A DNA stretch of 64,000 nt, taken from positions 575,990-639,989 of the forward strand of contig NZ_RSEC01000061.1 of assembly GCF_003937945.1 (NCBI RefSeq), in the 5' to 3' direction. Position 1 is the stretch's first letter. Each line of letters opens with the position of its first letter. Shown one piece after another: positions 1-8,699 of this stretch. The notes under the pieces are model-generated. The model saw only the letters and a list, made by a program, of their open reading frames with translations, searched no databases and had not been told where the DNA came from. The position numbers and the translations under genes are program-made. This DNA is from Amycolatopsis eburnea. GTDB taxonomy: Bacteria; Actinomycetota; Actinomycetes; Mycobacteriales; Pseudonocardiaceae.

Positions 1-1191
1 CGCACCGCGAAGAAGACCGCGGGCGCCTTCCCGGCCAGCGACGCGGGCGCGGCCGGCGCCGCCATCGCGGACGTCGCCAAGCGCACCGGCCTCGCCGCGA
101 ACACGCTGAAGGCCGACGCGCCGCGCGCCTACTGGTACGACGCCACGCTCGGTGGCGCGAAGGGCGACGGCATCGCGGTGCCGACCTACCAGGTCACCGT
201 GCACGGCAAGAAGCTCAACGACAAGTGGACCGAGGTCGTCAAGGCCGGCACCCAGGACGTCGTCACGTCGTGGTCGGAGGTCCGCGAGGCCAACCGCGAC
301 GTCTGCGACGCGAACCACAAGGTCGTCAGCGGGAGCTCCGCGTCGGTCCGCTGCGGGACCGCCTTCGACGTCACCCGCAAGGAGGGCGGCGCCGAGTCGA
401 GCGTCGCGGACGTCAACAACGTCTACACGTTCTTCGGGCAGGCGTCGGACTTCTACCAGAAGTACGTCAACGTCGACCTGACCAGCCTGATCGGCGCGGA
501 CTACTCCGACGGCACCGGCAAGGCGCTGCGCGGCACCGTCCGGATCTGCGTCGACGGCGAGTGCCCGTTCGCCAACGCCTTCTGGGACGGCGAGCAGATG
601 GCCTTCGGCGAGGGCGTCACCACCGACGACATCACCGGCCACGAGCTGACGCACGGCGTCACGCAGCACACGTCCGGGCTGAGCGGCGGCCAGGCCGACT
701 CGATCAACGAGGGCCTCTCGGACGTCTTCGGCAAATTCATCGGCATCACGTCGAACGACCCCAACGACACCGGCGACAACCGCTGGCTGCTCGGCGCGGG
801 CTCGTCGCTCGGCGCGATCCGGAACATGAAGGACCCGCGCTCGTCGCTCACGCCGCAGCCGGACATGGTCAACGGCCCGGGCTGGGACACGAACAACCCG
901 GACGAGCACATCAACGACGGCGTCGTGAACAAGGCCGACTACCTGATCACCGACGGCGACACCTTCAACGGCCAGACCGTCCGCGGCCTCGGCCTCGACA
1001 AGTCCGTCCAGATCTGGTGGGGCGTCGAGAACACGCTCACCCAGAGCGCGACCTTCAAGGACGTCGGCGACGCGCTGAACTCCTCGTGCGCGGCGCTGGC
1101 GAAGGCGGGCACGGCCGGCATCACCACCGACGACTGCACCCAGGTCGGCAACGCGGTGAAGGCCACCCAGCTGGACCAGGACCCGAAGTAG
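1..1191 (+). CDS. M4 (thermolysin-like) metallopeptidase, 5' truncated by the window
   Basis: The frame is open from the first base, so the true start, signal peptide and most of the propeptide lie outside the window; 396 residues are visible. The zinc motif HELTH is at nt 640-654, and the third zinc ligand lies in NEGLSD about 20 residues further on. The later HINDGVVNKADYLI stretch matches the segment that carries the transition-state histidine in thermolysins. The first ~60 visible residues look like the end of a PepSY/FTP inhibitory propeptide. Four Cys pairs or near-pairs fit a secreted enzyme. It probably digests extracellular protein. It ends 3 bp before the converging aminotransferase gene, and I see no terminator stem between them. 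The family call is secure; the full length is unknown. Confidence 0.93.
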   Translation, partial: RTAKKTAGAFPASDAGAAGAAIADVAKRTGLAANTLKADAPRAYWYDATLGGAKGDGIAVPTYQVTVHGKKLNDKWTEVVKAGTQDVVTSWSEVREANRDVCDANHKVVSGSSASVRCGTAFDVTRKEGGAESSVADVNNVYTFFGQASDFYQKYVNVDLTSLIGADYSDGTGKALRGTVRICVDGECPFANAFWDGEQMAFGEGVTTDDITGHELTHGVTQHTSGLSGGQADSINEGLSDVFGKFIGITSNDPNDTGDNRWLLGAGSSLGAIRNMKDPRSSLTPQPDMVNGPGWDTNNPDEHINDGVVNKADYLITDGDTFNGQTVRGLGLDKSVQIWWGVENTLTQSATFKDVGDALNSSCAALAKAGTAGITTDDCTQVGNAVKATQLDQDPK

Positions 1192-1194
1192 CCC

Positions 1195-2397
1195 TCAGCG
1201 GGGGAGCGACGCCAGCCCGGCGAGCAGCCGGTCGACGTCGCCCTCCGTGGTGTAGGGCGCGATGCCGGCGCGGACCGCGCCAGCATCGCCCAGCCCGAGG
1301 TGCCGCGAGCACTCGATCGCGTAGAAGCTGCTGGCCGGGGCGTTGACCCCCTGAGCGCCGAGGTGCTCGTACACCGCCTGGGACCGCACCCCGTCGACCG
1401 AGAACAGGGTCGTCGGGGTGCGGTGGCGTCCGGGTGCGCCGTACCGGGTGACGAACCCGAGCGAGTCCAGGCCCGCGTCGAGCCGGGCCAGAAGCGCGGT
1501 TTCGTGCTCCTCCAGCGCCGTCAGCGACGCGATCAGCCGTGAACGGCGGGAGCCCGTGCCCGGCACGAGCCCGGCGAGGAAGTCGATGGCCGCCGTCGTG
1601 CCCGCGAGGAGTTCGTAGGGGAGTGTCCCCAGCTCGAAGCGTTCCGGGACGGCGTCGGTCGAGGGCAGCAGCTTGTCCGGGCGCAGCGTCTCGAGCAGCG
1701 ACGGCGCCGCCGCGACCAGGCCCAGGTGCGGTCCGAGGAACTTGTACGGCGAGCAGGCGTAGAAGTCGGCGCCGAGCGCGGTGACGTCGACCGCCGCGTG
1801 CGGGGTCAGGTGGACGCCGTCGACGTAGAGCAGCGCGCCGGCGTCGTGCACCGCCGCCGCGATCGCCGGGACGTCCGGGCGGGTGCCGAGCAGGTTCGAC
1901 GCCGCGGTGACCGCGACCAGCCGCGTCCGCTCCGACAGCAGGGCCGTGATCGCGGCCGCGTCGAGCACGCCGGTGGCGGGGTCGAAGTCCGCCCAGCGGA
2001 CGGTCGCGCCAGCGGCCTCGGCGGCCTGGACCCACGGCCGGATGTTGGCGTCGTGGTCGAGGCGGGTGACGACGACTTCGTCGCCGGCGCGCCAGTCCTT
2101 GGCCAGCGCGCGGGAGAAGTCGTAGGTCAGCTGGGTCATGCTGCGCCCGAAGACGACGCCGCGCGGATCGGCGGCGAGCAGGTCGGCCACGGCCTGCCGG
2201 GCGTCGGCGACGACGGTGCTCGCCCGGCGCTCGGCCGCGGTGACGACCCCGCGGTTGGCGATCGCGGCGCACAGCGTCCCGGCGACCGCCTCCCCGACGA
2301 CGTCGGGCACTTGCGAGCCACCGGGGCCGTCGAAGTGGGCGGCACCGCCGGCGAGGGCGGGGAAGTGCTTGCGGATCGTGGTCACGTCGTAGGTCAC
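1195..2397 (-). CDS. Cysteine desulfurase-like class V aminotransferase (VC1184/TIGR01976 type)
   Basis: A 400-residue PLP enzyme of fold type I. The PLP lysine is expected at K219 in SPYKFLGPH, and the cofactor-pairing aspartate at D193 in YVDGVH. The N-terminus (HFPALAGG..HFDGPGGSQVP) is typical of the cysteine desulfurase-like subfamily of SufS/CsdA relatives. I see no suf or isc partners nearby, so a role in Fe-S assembly cannot be inferred. The physiological substrate may be cysteine or another amino acid. It stands alone between the M4 peptidase and an acyltransferase gene, 31 bp downstream of the latter's stop. Confidence 0.85.
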   Translation of the reverse strand: MTYDVTTIRKHFPALAGGAAHFDGPGGSQVPDVVGEAVAGTLCAAIANRGVVTAAERRASTVVADARQAVADLLAADPRGVVFGRSMTQLTYDFSRALAKDWRAGDEVVVTRLDHDANIRPWVQAAEAAGATVRWADFDPATGVLDAAAITALLSERTRLVAVTAASNLLGTRPDVPAIAAAVHDAGALLYVDGVHLTPHAAVDVTALGADFYACSPYKFLGPHLGLVAAAPSLLETLRPDKLLPSTDAVPERFELGTLPYELLAGTTAAIDFLAGLVPGTGSRRSRLIASLTALEEHETALLARLDAGLDSLGFVTRYGAPGRHRTPTTLFSVDGVRSQAVYEHLGAQGVNAPASSFYAIECSRHLGLGDAGAVRAGIAPYTTEGDVDRLLAGLASLPR

Positions 2398-2428
2398 GGC
2401 GCCAGCATGCCCACCGGCGCCGGCGACC

Positions 2429-3562
2429 TCAAGATCTCCGCAGGGGCGCGGCGGCCGTGGCGGGAACCTGCGGCGGCGCGGGCACCGGCCGCCGGACCGG
2501 GGCCGGCGCCTTCAGGTGCCGCCGAAGCTTCTGCGTCGGCTTCTCCACGTAGTTCCACGACAGCTGCCCGACCAGGTACGCCGACGGCACGGCCAGCAGG
2601 ATCAGCAGCCACACCTGCCGGACCCCGGCGAGGATGAACAGCTGCTGGATCGGGAAGCCCCAGATGTACGTGCCGTAGCTGCCGTAGACCCACGGGCCCG
2701 CGACCTCGAGCTTCCGCGGCCAGTGCATCGCGAGCGTGATCGCGCCGTACGCCGCGCTGAGCGCCAGCAGGTACCGGCTCGCGGGCGTCTGGCTCAGCGC
2801 CAGGTAGGTGCCGAACAGCACGAGCGCGACCCACGGCTTGAGCGGGATCCGGTCGCGGTAGGCGTGCAGCACCATCCCGAGCACGAACGGCACCAGGAAC
2901 GACACCGTCGAGCCGATCGGGACGACCAGCAGCGAGCCGCCGAGGCCGTGCTGCTCGAACGTCGCGTGCAGCATCGTGTCGGTGTAGATCATGCCGCCGA
3001 GGACGAGGAACAGCACCAGCCGCGGCAGGCCGATCAGCACGGCGACGCCGACGACGAGGACGAGCGCGTAGCCGAGCAGCTCCATCGGCAGCGTCCAGAT
3101 CGCGCCGTTGACCGAGAACGGGTACGGGTTGTCCGCGAACACGCCGGGCAGGTCGTGCTGCATGTAGAACAGGACCGTCGTGCCGACCAGGTAGCGCCAG
3201 GTCTGGATGTGCGTCCAGTAGTCGTGCGCCGGCCACGTCGTGACCAGCGGGCCGATCACGAAGACGGTCACCAGCAGCACCACGACGAGCGGCGGCATGA
3301 TCCGCAGCAGCCGCCGCGCGGAGAACCGCCACCACGACGGGTCGCGCGCCCAGCTGTCCTGGATCTGGTAGCCGCTCATCGCGAAGAACCCCATCAGCGC
3401 GATGTACCCCGGCGACATGTGCCAGGACGCGGGGAAGATCGTCAGCCGCTGCGGGTGCAGCAGCGGCATGCTGTGGTCGACGATGACCGTGATCGCGCCG
3501 ATCATCCTCAGCCACGCGAAACCGACGTTGGGATTGGCGTGAATTTTTGGCGAGCTCGGCAC
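2429..3562 (-). CDS. Membrane acyltransferase, acyltransferase-3 (OafA/YrhL) family
   Basis: A 377-residue integral membrane protein with about ten hydrophobic segments. The first segment carries the conserved histidine of the family (ITVIVDHSMPLL, about residue 30), and RLLRIMPPL after the third segment is the usual Arg-rich loop. Family members O-acylate cell-surface glycans, lipids or secondary metabolites using cytoplasmic acyl-CoA. There is no SGNH domain fused at the C-terminus, which instead has a Pro/Ala/Arg-rich cytoplasmic tail of about 35 residues. The gene is monocistronic or shares a transcript with the downstream aminotransferase. The substrate cannot be predicted. Confidence 0.85.
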   Translation of the reverse strand: MPSSPKIHANPNVGFAWLRMIGAITVIVDHSMPLLHPQRLTIFPASWHMSPGYIALMGFFAMSGYQIQDSWARDPSWWRFSARRLLRIMPPLVVVLLVTVFVIGPLVTTWPAHDYWTHIQTWRYLVGTTVLFYMQHDLPGVFADNPYPFSVNGAIWTLPMELLGYALVLVVGVAVLIGLPRLVLFLVLGGMIYTDTMLHATFEQHGLGGSLLVVPIGSTVSFLVPFVLGMVLHAYRDRIPLKPWVALVLFGTYLALSQTPASRYLLALSAAYGAITLAMHWPRKLEVAGPWVYGSYGTYIWGFPIQQLFILAGVRQVWLLILLAVPSAYLVGQLSWNYVEKPTQKLRRHLKAPAPVRRPVPAPPQVPATAAAPLRRS

Positions 3563-3617
3563 GGGGGCAGATGCTAACCCATCCAGTCGCGGCCCTTGCC
3601 CCGAACGGGGGAGAAAC

Positions 3618-3845
3618 TCACCGGCCGCGGTTGCGCGGGTGCTCGCGGGCCCGCCGTTCGTTGCCGTGCTTGTAGTTGCCGGTGACGCGGGCCATCAGCA
3701 GCTGCGGGTCGTCGCCCCGCGCGACCGCGGCCAGGAACCGGGCCGCGGCGGCCCCGCGGAGGGTGCCCGCGGGACGGCCGTGGTGCGTAATGGTCACGGT
3801 GCCGCGCTCGTCGACGCGGTGCGCGAAGCCGTCCGGGGTCCCCAT
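3618..3845 (-). CDS. Small conserved actinobacterial protein, function unknown
   Basis: The predicted product has 75 residues. It begins MGTPDGFAHRVDERGTV and ends in a basic tail (NYKHGNERRAREHPRNRGR). The middle, HHGRPAGTLRGAAAARFLAAV, looks like a short beta hairpin and helix. I recall similar 70-80 residue proteins with a GNYK-like motif in Pseudonocardiales, but no function is known to me. The codon pattern is consistent with coding, but no strong ribosome site precedes the ATG, so the start is uncertain. A longer upstream extension in the same frame lacks coding character and was not used. Confidence 0.55.
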   Translation of the reverse strand: MGTPDGFAHRVDERGTVTITHHGRPAGTLRGAAAARFLAAVARGDDPQLLMARVTGNYKHGNERRAREHPRNRGR

Positions 3846-4218
3846 CCGCCCAGGGTGGCACGCGGGGCAACCGGTTTTCGCGGCGGTGGAGCCGGGTTCG
3901 CGCGGGCCGGTGGCGGCGGCGTTGCCCGGTCCCGCCGCGGCGGGCGCCGGTTTCCGGTGTGATCGCCGGGCTGGGTCCGCGCGCGAACCTGGGCCCACAG
4001 CGCCGTCGCGGGCGACCGGTCCCGGCCTCGCATCCGACCGCCGCGGCAGGCCGCCGGGTTGCCGGGTCCGGTTCGCGTGAGCCCGGCCGCAGCGGTGTCG
4101 ACCGGTCGTCGCTGCGGCGGGCGCCGGTTTCCCGGCCTGAGCACAGCGCTGGGTCCGCGCCACAGCGCCGGACCCCACGGCAGCCGGTTTCCCCGGGTCC
4201 GCTCCGGGGGATACCCGG
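3846..4218. other. Gene-free stretch with degenerate GC-rich repeats
   Basis: 373 bp without a credible gene. It contains related blocks: a block around 3938-3983 (GGCGGGCGCCGGTTTCC followed by a GCTGGGTCCGCGC motif) recurs at about 4114-4161, and a weaker third copy of CCGGTTTCC lies near 4182. The region holds the promoters of the small protein (minus strand) and the GT87 gene (plus strand). I saw no clear -10 or -35 boxes. Confidence 0.5.
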
Positions 4219-5472
4219 ATGGCGCGCGCACCCCAGCCCGACAGAATGCGTGGGATGCGGGGGAAACACCTACTGGCCGGCGCGCAGGTCCTCGTGCTGG
4301 CCGCATTGCTGGTCTCGTACAACGACGGGCGGTTCCGGTTCCCGGCCTACCGCGTCGACCTCGACGTCTACCGGCTGGGTTCGGCCGCGCTGCTGCACGG
4401 TCAAGACCTCTACGGCACCCTGCCGCCCACCGGCGACGGCCAGCTCCTGCTGTTCACCTACCCGCCGTTCGCGGCGATCCTGCTGGCGCCGTTCGCGGTC
4501 CTGCCGTACTGGGCCGCCTGCCTCGCCCTCACCCTGCTGACGCTCGGCGTGCTGGCCCTGGTCCTGAGGACCGTCCTCCGCGCGCTCGAGGCCCGGTGCG
4601 ACTGGTGGCGGGTGGCCGCTCTCCTGCTCGCCGCCGAAGTGCTGGAGCCGGTGCTGCGGACGCTGTACGCGGGCCAGATCGACCTCCTGCTGCTCGCCCT
4701 CGTCGTCCTCGACGTCCTGGTGGCCGTGCCGAAGTGGCCGCGCGGGCTGCTGATCGGGATCGCCGCCGCCGTCAAGCTGACCCCGGCCGTTTTCCTCCTC
4801 TACTTCCTGCTCCGCCGCGACACCCGGGCCGCGGTGACCGCCGTCGTGACGTTCGTCGGTGCGACGGCGCTGGGGTTCCTGCTGGCCGGGGCGGACTCGG
4901 TGCGGTACTGGACCGGGGCGCTGTGGGACACCGGCCGCGTCGGGGAGCCGACCTACGCCGGTGACCAGTCGCTGCTCGGGCTGCTCGCGCGGGCCGGGGT
5001 ACCGCCCGGGGCCCGGACGGCGTGGTGGCTGCCGCTGGTCGCGGTGGTGCTCGTGCTGACCGCGCTGGGCGTGCGGCGGGCGCTGGCCGCGGGGGAGCCG
5101 GTGCTCGCGCTCGGGCTCAACGCCGTGGGCGGGCTGCTGGTGTCGCCGATTTCCTGGACGCACCACTGGGTGTGGGCCGTGGTCGTGCTGCTCGGCTGGG
5201 CGGAGCTGGCGCGCCGGACCCGGCGCCGCGGGTTCGCAATGCTGGCAGGCGCCGGTGTGGTGCTCTTCGTCGCCGGCCCGCAGTGGTGGTGGCCGCGCGG
5301 CGGGGAGGTCGAGCGGCACTGGGACTTCGCGCAGCAGCTCACCGGCAACGGCTATGTCCTCTTCGGACTCGCGGTCCTGGCCACGGCCGTGCTGACGCGC
5401 TTTCCCCGGCCGGACGGCGGCTTCAGCGGCGCGGTCCCGGCCCGCGCCGCAGCCAGCCCGCTCCGAGGATGA
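4219..5472 (+). CDS. GT87-family (DUF2029) polyprenol-phosphate-mannose-type glycosyltransferase
   Basis: A 417-residue membrane protein with about ten transmembrane helices. After the first helix, the external loop has the family features RVDLDVYRLGSAALLHGQDLYG, with the acidic pair expected at the active site, then YPPFAAILLAPFAVLP. AAAVKLTPAVFLLYFLL and ISWTHHWVW are other conserved GT87 segments. Relatives such as mycobacterial PimE add alpha-1,2-mannose to lipoglycans from polyprenyl-phosphate mannose on the outer face of the membrane; the exact acceptor here is unknown. The start at 4219 has GGGGGA upstream; ATGs at 4246 and 4255 are alternatives. The 3' end overlaps the converging gene by 50 bp. 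Confidence 0.85.
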   Translation: MARAPQPDRMRGMRGKHLLAGAQVLVLAALLVSYNDGRFRFPAYRVDLDVYRLGSAALLHGQDLYGTLPPTGDGQLLLFTYPPFAAILLAPFAVLPYWAACLALTLLTLGVLALVLRTVLRALEARCDWWRVAALLLAAEVLEPVLRTLYAGQIDLLLLALVVLDVLVAVPKWPRGLLIGIAAAVKLTPAVFLLYFLLRRDTRAAVTAVVTFVGATALGFLLAGADSVRYWTGALWDTGRVGEPTYAGDQSLLGLLARAGVPPGARTAWWLPLVAVVLVLTALGVRRALAAGEPVLALGLNAVGGLLVSPISWTHHWVWAVVVLLGWAELARRTRRRGFAMLAGAGVVLFVAGPQWWWPRGGEVERHWDFAQQLTGNGYVLFGLAVLATAVLTRFPRPDGGFSGAVPARAAASPLRG

Positions 5473-5848
5473 GCATGGCCGTCCCGAGACCGAGCGCCAG
5501 GCAGACCCCGGCGTTGTTCATCGGCAGCACTTCGGAGACCGCGTCCGGCAGTGGGAGCAGCCCGGCCAGGCCGGCCACCACGTAGACACCGCCCGCGGCG
5601 ACCAGGAACCGGGCGGCCAGCCGCGGCGAGCGCGTGCAGAACACCGCGGCGGCACCGGTCAGCAGGTGCGTGAGCGCCCACGGCCCGGACACCGCGAAGA
5701 CCCCGAACAGCTCGCGCGGCCCGTCGCCGTCCGCGACGCCCGACATCAGCTCCAGCGCGGCGAGCACCAGGAACAGCAAGCCGATCAGCATGCCCATGCC
5801 CTGCACGGGGGCGGGGCCGCGCCGGGTCCCGGGGTCGGTGGCCGTCAT
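5423..5848 (-). CDS. Small four-helix membrane protein (DUF4383-like)
   Basis: A 141-residue protein with four hydrophobic segments (about residues 18-37, 48-72, 78-100 and 110-132). The order and spacing resemble DUF4383-type membrane proteins: a first TM helix, a conserved histidine in the second (ALTHLLTGAAAV), a third, and NNAGVCLALGL before the last. Function unknown. The ATG at 5848 is preferred because upstream residues in the same frame do not look coding. It converges with the GT87 gene with a 50-bp overlap. Confidence 0.65.
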   Translation of the reverse strand: MTATDPGTRRGPAPVQGMGMLIGLLFLVLAALELMSGVADGDGPRELFGVFAVSGPWALTHLLTGAAAVFCTRSPRLAARFLVAAGGVYVVAGLAGLLPLPDAVSEVLPMNNAGVCLALGLGTAMLILGAGWLRRGPGPRR

Positions 5849-5924
5849 GTCTTCCAGGTTCCCCGCCCGCGTCCTTTTAATGCACGTCTTGCGGGGTATC
5901 CGGGGCGCCGACGAAAGGTGAGCC

Positions 5925-6386
5925 ATGACCGAGTACCGCCACACCGCGACCGCCGACATCCCCGCCGACGAGCTGTTCGCGTTCCTGAGCCAGCCGGAGA
6001 ACCTGCCCCGGTACTTCCCGGAGATGAAAGTGGCGGAGCCGCGGGGCGGCGACAGCGTGCACGTCGAGGCCGAGGTGCACGGCGAACGCGTCGCGAGCGA
6101 AGCCTGGCTGCACACCGACGCGGGCACCCGTTCGCTGACGTGGGGCGCCGAAGGCCCCGACGACTACCACGGCGAACTGCGCATCGCCGAAGCCGGCCCG
6201 GCGGCCTCGGAGATCACCGTGACGCTCCACAGCGTCCGCGAGGCCGACGGCGGCGAAGTCCAGCGCGGCCTCGAGGAGACGGTCGCCGCGATGACCCACG
6301 CGGCGACCTCCGACGCCGACGTCGAAGCCGCCGAAGGCCAGGGCGGCTGGACGGACTACGACGCCACGAGGGACTCGTCCGGCTGA
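5925..6386 (+). CDS. SRPBCC-family (START/polyketide cyclase-like) protein
   Basis: 153 residues. The N-terminus TATADIPADELFAFLSQPENLPRYFP is a classic SRPBCC opening: a strand, then a helix with an F-x-YFP turn. It is followed by alternating strands (SVHVEAEVHGERV, SEITVTLHSV) and a long C-terminal helix (LEETVAAMTHAA). Such proteins form a hydrophobic cavity that binds lipids or polyketides, or serve as Aha1/CoxG-like factors. The last ~20 residues are acidic and probably disordered. GAAAGGTGAGCC upstream of the ATG gives a fair ribosome site. It stands alone, so no pathway can be assigned. Confidence 0.8.
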   Translation: MTEYRHTATADIPADELFAFLSQPENLPRYFPEMKVAEPRGGDSVHVEAEVHGERVASEAWLHTDAGTRSLTWGAEGPDDYHGELRIAEAGPAASEITVTLHSVREADGGEVQRGLEETVAAMTHAATSDADVEAAEGQGGWTDYDATRDSSG

Positions 6387-6396
6387 GCCGACCGGA

Positions 6397-6729
6397 TCAG
6401 GTGGTCCGCGGCCGCGCCGGGACCGCGCGTTCGACCGCCGACACCAAGGCCCGCAACGCCGCCACCTCCGCCGCGAGCGCCTTGCGGCCCGCCGGGCTGA
6501 TGGTGATCCACGTGCGGGGCCGCTTGCCTTCGTAGCCCTTTTCGACGTCGATCAGCCCGGCTTCCTCGAGGATCGTGACGTGCCGGGACAGGTTCCCGGC
6601 CGTCATGTCCAGCGTCCGGCGCAGGTACCCGAAATCCACCTTCCCGGCCTCGGCGGCGATGGTGAGGATGCCGAGCCGGTGCCGCTGGTGGACGGTTTCG
6701 TCCAGGCCCGCCGCGGGGTGCTCGCTCAC
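6397..6729 (-). CDS. Winged-helix transcriptional regulator (HTH_34, ArsR/MarR-like)
   Basis: 110 residues starting at a GTG whose bases overlap the stop of the upstream membrane gene (GTGA), so the two are translationally coupled. The fold is visible: RLGILTIAAE, then FGYLRRTLDMTAGNLSRHVTILEEAGLIDVEKG (recognition helix), then the wing KRPRTWITISPAGRKAL. This is the pattern of the PF13601-type single-domain regulators. It probably controls its own operon; a perfect 7-7 inverted repeat at 7581-7601 upstream of the operon is the best operator candidate. No metal-binding cysteines are present. Confidence 0.85.
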   Translation of the reverse strand: MSEHPAAGLDETVHQRHRLGILTIAAEAGKVDFGYLRRTLDMTAGNLSRHVTILEEAGLIDVEKGYEGKRPRTWITISPAGRKALAAEVAALRALVSAVERAVPARPRTT

Positions 6730-7559
6730 GCCCGCACCCGCCGTTCGTGCCAGGCCGCGAAGGTGCCGCCCGCGAGCAGGACCAGCCCCGGGGGCAGGGT
6801 GTTCGTGAACGCCATCGTCGTGTCGCCGGAGTAGCGCGGGAAGAGCCCGAGGTGGAAGAACACGTGCTGCACGTTGTAGAGGTTGACCAGCAGCGCCGAG
6901 GCGGCGAAGAGGCCGCTGATGACGCCGAGCACGCGGCTGCGCTCCAGCCACGCGAGCCCGAGCAGGCCGAGCGCGATCGTGAGCAGCGGCGCGTACGGCC
7001 GGGCTGGGGCGAGCGCGAGGTCGAGCATCGCCAGCACGACGAACCCGGAGGCCAGCGCCGCGGCCGTGGCGGTACCGCGCGCGCCCCGGCCGCCGAGCCG
7101 CGACCGCAGCCACAGCGCCCCGCCGCCGGCCAGCGCGGCGACGGCCGCCACCGGGACGGTGAACGACGGCTGCGCGTACGGCGAACGCTCGACCCGGTAG
7201 GCGAACGACTCCACCACCGGCAGCCCGAACGAGATCGCGAGCACGCCGAGCAGCCCGATCGCGAGGTAACCCCGGATCGGCGTCCGCACCCCGCTGCGGC
7301 GGCCGCGGTGGAGGTACCAGGCCGCGGTGGCCAGGAACCCGCCGACGACCGCGACCAGCCAGTACAGCTGCAGGGGCGTCCCGAACCAGACCCCGGCGGC
7401 CCCGAACCGCGGCGGCCCGCCGTCGGCCCACAGCGGTGCCGGCAGCACGAGCACCCCGAACAGCAGCAGCGGCGCTGCGTAGGCGTGGCGGTCAGCCCGG
7501 GCTCGTGCGCGAAGCCGGGTCATCTCGTCGAGCAAGGCGGCCGGCGGCAGCTCGGTCAC
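6726..7559 (-). CDS. Integral membrane protein of unknown function, coupled to the winged-helix regulator
   Basis: 277 residues with about eight hydrophobic segments. The cytoplasmic N-terminus (LDEMTRLRARARADRHAYAAPLLLFGVLVLPAPL) is Arg-rich. The start is GTG with GGGGAG six bases upstream. In actinobacteria, pairs of a multi-pass membrane protein and an HTH_34 regulator recur; the membrane partner may sense or export something, but no catalytic motif is visible. The downstream regulator overlaps by 4 bp. Confidence 0.75.
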   Translation of the reverse strand: MTELPPAALLDEMTRLRARARADRHAYAAPLLLFGVLVLPAPLWADGGPPRFGAAGVWFGTPLQLYWLVAVVGGFLATAAWYLHRGRRSGVRTPIRGYLAIGLLGVLAISFGLPVVESFAYRVERSPYAQPSFTVPVAAVAALAGGGALWLRSRLGGRGARGTATAAALASGFVVLAMLDLALAPARPYAPLLTIALGLLGLAWLERSRVLGVISGLFAASALLVNLYNVQHVFFHLGLFPRYSGDTTMAFTNTLPPGLVLLAGGTFAAWHERRVRA

Positions 7560-7580
7560 GTGGTCTCCCCAGATTCGTAA

Positions 7581-7601
7581 CAGGTTTATCCGGCAAACCT
7601 G
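7581..7601. promoter_or_regulatory. Perfect inverted repeat, candidate operator of the membrane-protein/HTH operon
   Basis: CAGGTTT, a 7-bp spacer, then AAACCTG, located 22 bp upstream of the GTG at 7559. The position and symmetry fit a dimeric winged-helix repressor site. Assignment to the downstream regulator is inference. Confidence 0.5.
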
Positions 7602-7643
7602 ATCTGCGGACGAACATAGCGCACGGCGGGGTGGCGCGGAAGC

Positions 7644-8612
7644 CTAGGCCGCGATCGCCAGCACGAGGCCGGTCCCGGCGATGGCGACGCAGGCCGCGAT
7701 CGTCGTCCGGCGGTAGTGGAGGATCAGCGCCGCGAACTCGCGCAGCAGCGCGCTCGGCAGGAAGTACCCCGCGGTCGGCGACCCCGTCGCGTGGTAGGGC
7801 AGGTGCAGCCGGCGGCACTCGACCGCCGCGCGGAAGACGTGGTAGCTGCTGGTCACGGCGACCACGCGGTGGGCGTCGCGGGGGAGCAGCGCCGCCGAGA
7901 AGCGCAGGTTCTCCTCGGTGGTGGTGGCGCGGTCCTCACGGCGGATCCGCTCGTCCGGGATCCCGCGTTCCCGCAGGTACGCGTGCATCGCTTCGGCTTC
8001 GGTGACCGTCTCGTCGGGACCGCGCCCGCCCGACACGACCAGCAGCGGCGGCTCGGGCTCCCGCGCGGCGAGCCGGATCGCGCGCTCGAGCCGCCCGGCC
8101 AGCAGCGGCGGCACCCGGTCCCCGGCGAGGCCGCAGCCGAGCACGATGATCGCGTCGACGCCGCCGCGCCGGCCGATCCGGCTGTACACCACGGAATACA
8201 CCAGCAGGGACAGGAACAGGAACCCGAAGTAGCAGGCGAGCACCGCCGCGATGGCCACCAGCGCCGAACCCCACCGCCCGAGCGGTGCGAAGAACAGCGC
8301 CTCGAGCGCGAGCAGGCCGGCGCCGAGCGCGAGCGACAGCAGGTTCCCGGTGCTGCGCCCTTCCCGCCGCCACATCCGGACGCCGTTGACGAGCAACGCG
8401 GCGGGCAGCACCAGCGCGGCGAGCGCCACCGCGGCCCCGGCGACCGCCAGCAGCACGGGGGTTTCGCGCAGCAGCCACAACGCGGTCAGCAGCAACGCGA
8501 CGCCCAGCCAGACGGCGTTGCCGAGCCGCCGGGGCTCACGCGCCAGCCGGACGGCGAACACGAGCAGCGCCACCGCGGCCGCGACCGGTAGCACCCCACC
8601 GGCGACGTTCAC
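7644..8612 (-). CDS. YdcF-family (DUF218) membrane protein, ElyC/SanA-like
   Basis: 322 residues. The N-terminal half holds about five TM helices; the C-terminal half is the DUF218 domain: GVDAIIVLGCGLAGDRVPPLLAGRLERA, LLVVSGGRGPDETVTEAEAM, RREDRATTTEENLRFS and VVAVTSSYHVFRAAVECRRLHL. These are the signatures of ElyC/SanA/YdcF proteins, some of which act in envelope maintenance (ElyC affects undecaprenyl-phosphate lipid carrier use). The GTG start at 8612 has AGGAGG upstream. It lies downstream of a palindromic repeat and of the catalase gene. A final TM helix closes the protein. Confidence 0.83.
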   Translation of the reverse strand: MNVAGGVLPVAAAVALLVFAVRLAREPRRLGNAVWLGVALLLTALWLLRETPVLLAVAGAAVALAALVLPAALLVNGVRMWRREGRSTGNLLSLALGAGLLALEALFFAPLGRWGSALVAIAAVLACYFGFLFLSLLVYSVVYSRIGRRGGVDAIIVLGCGLAGDRVPPLLAGRLERAIRLAAREPEPPLLVVSGGRGPDETVTEAEAMHAYLRERGIPDERIRREDRATTTEENLRFSAALLPRDAHRVVAVTSSYHVFRAAVECRRLHLPYHATGSPTAGYFLPSALLREFAALILHYRRTTIAACVAIAGTGLVLAIAA

Positions 8613-8699
8613 TCGGCCCTCCTCGGCTGTTCCCCGCGCGGAGGTCCAACCTAGCCCGGCCCGGGATCTCCTTCTGCTCCCGCCGGCCGGTGATGCCAA

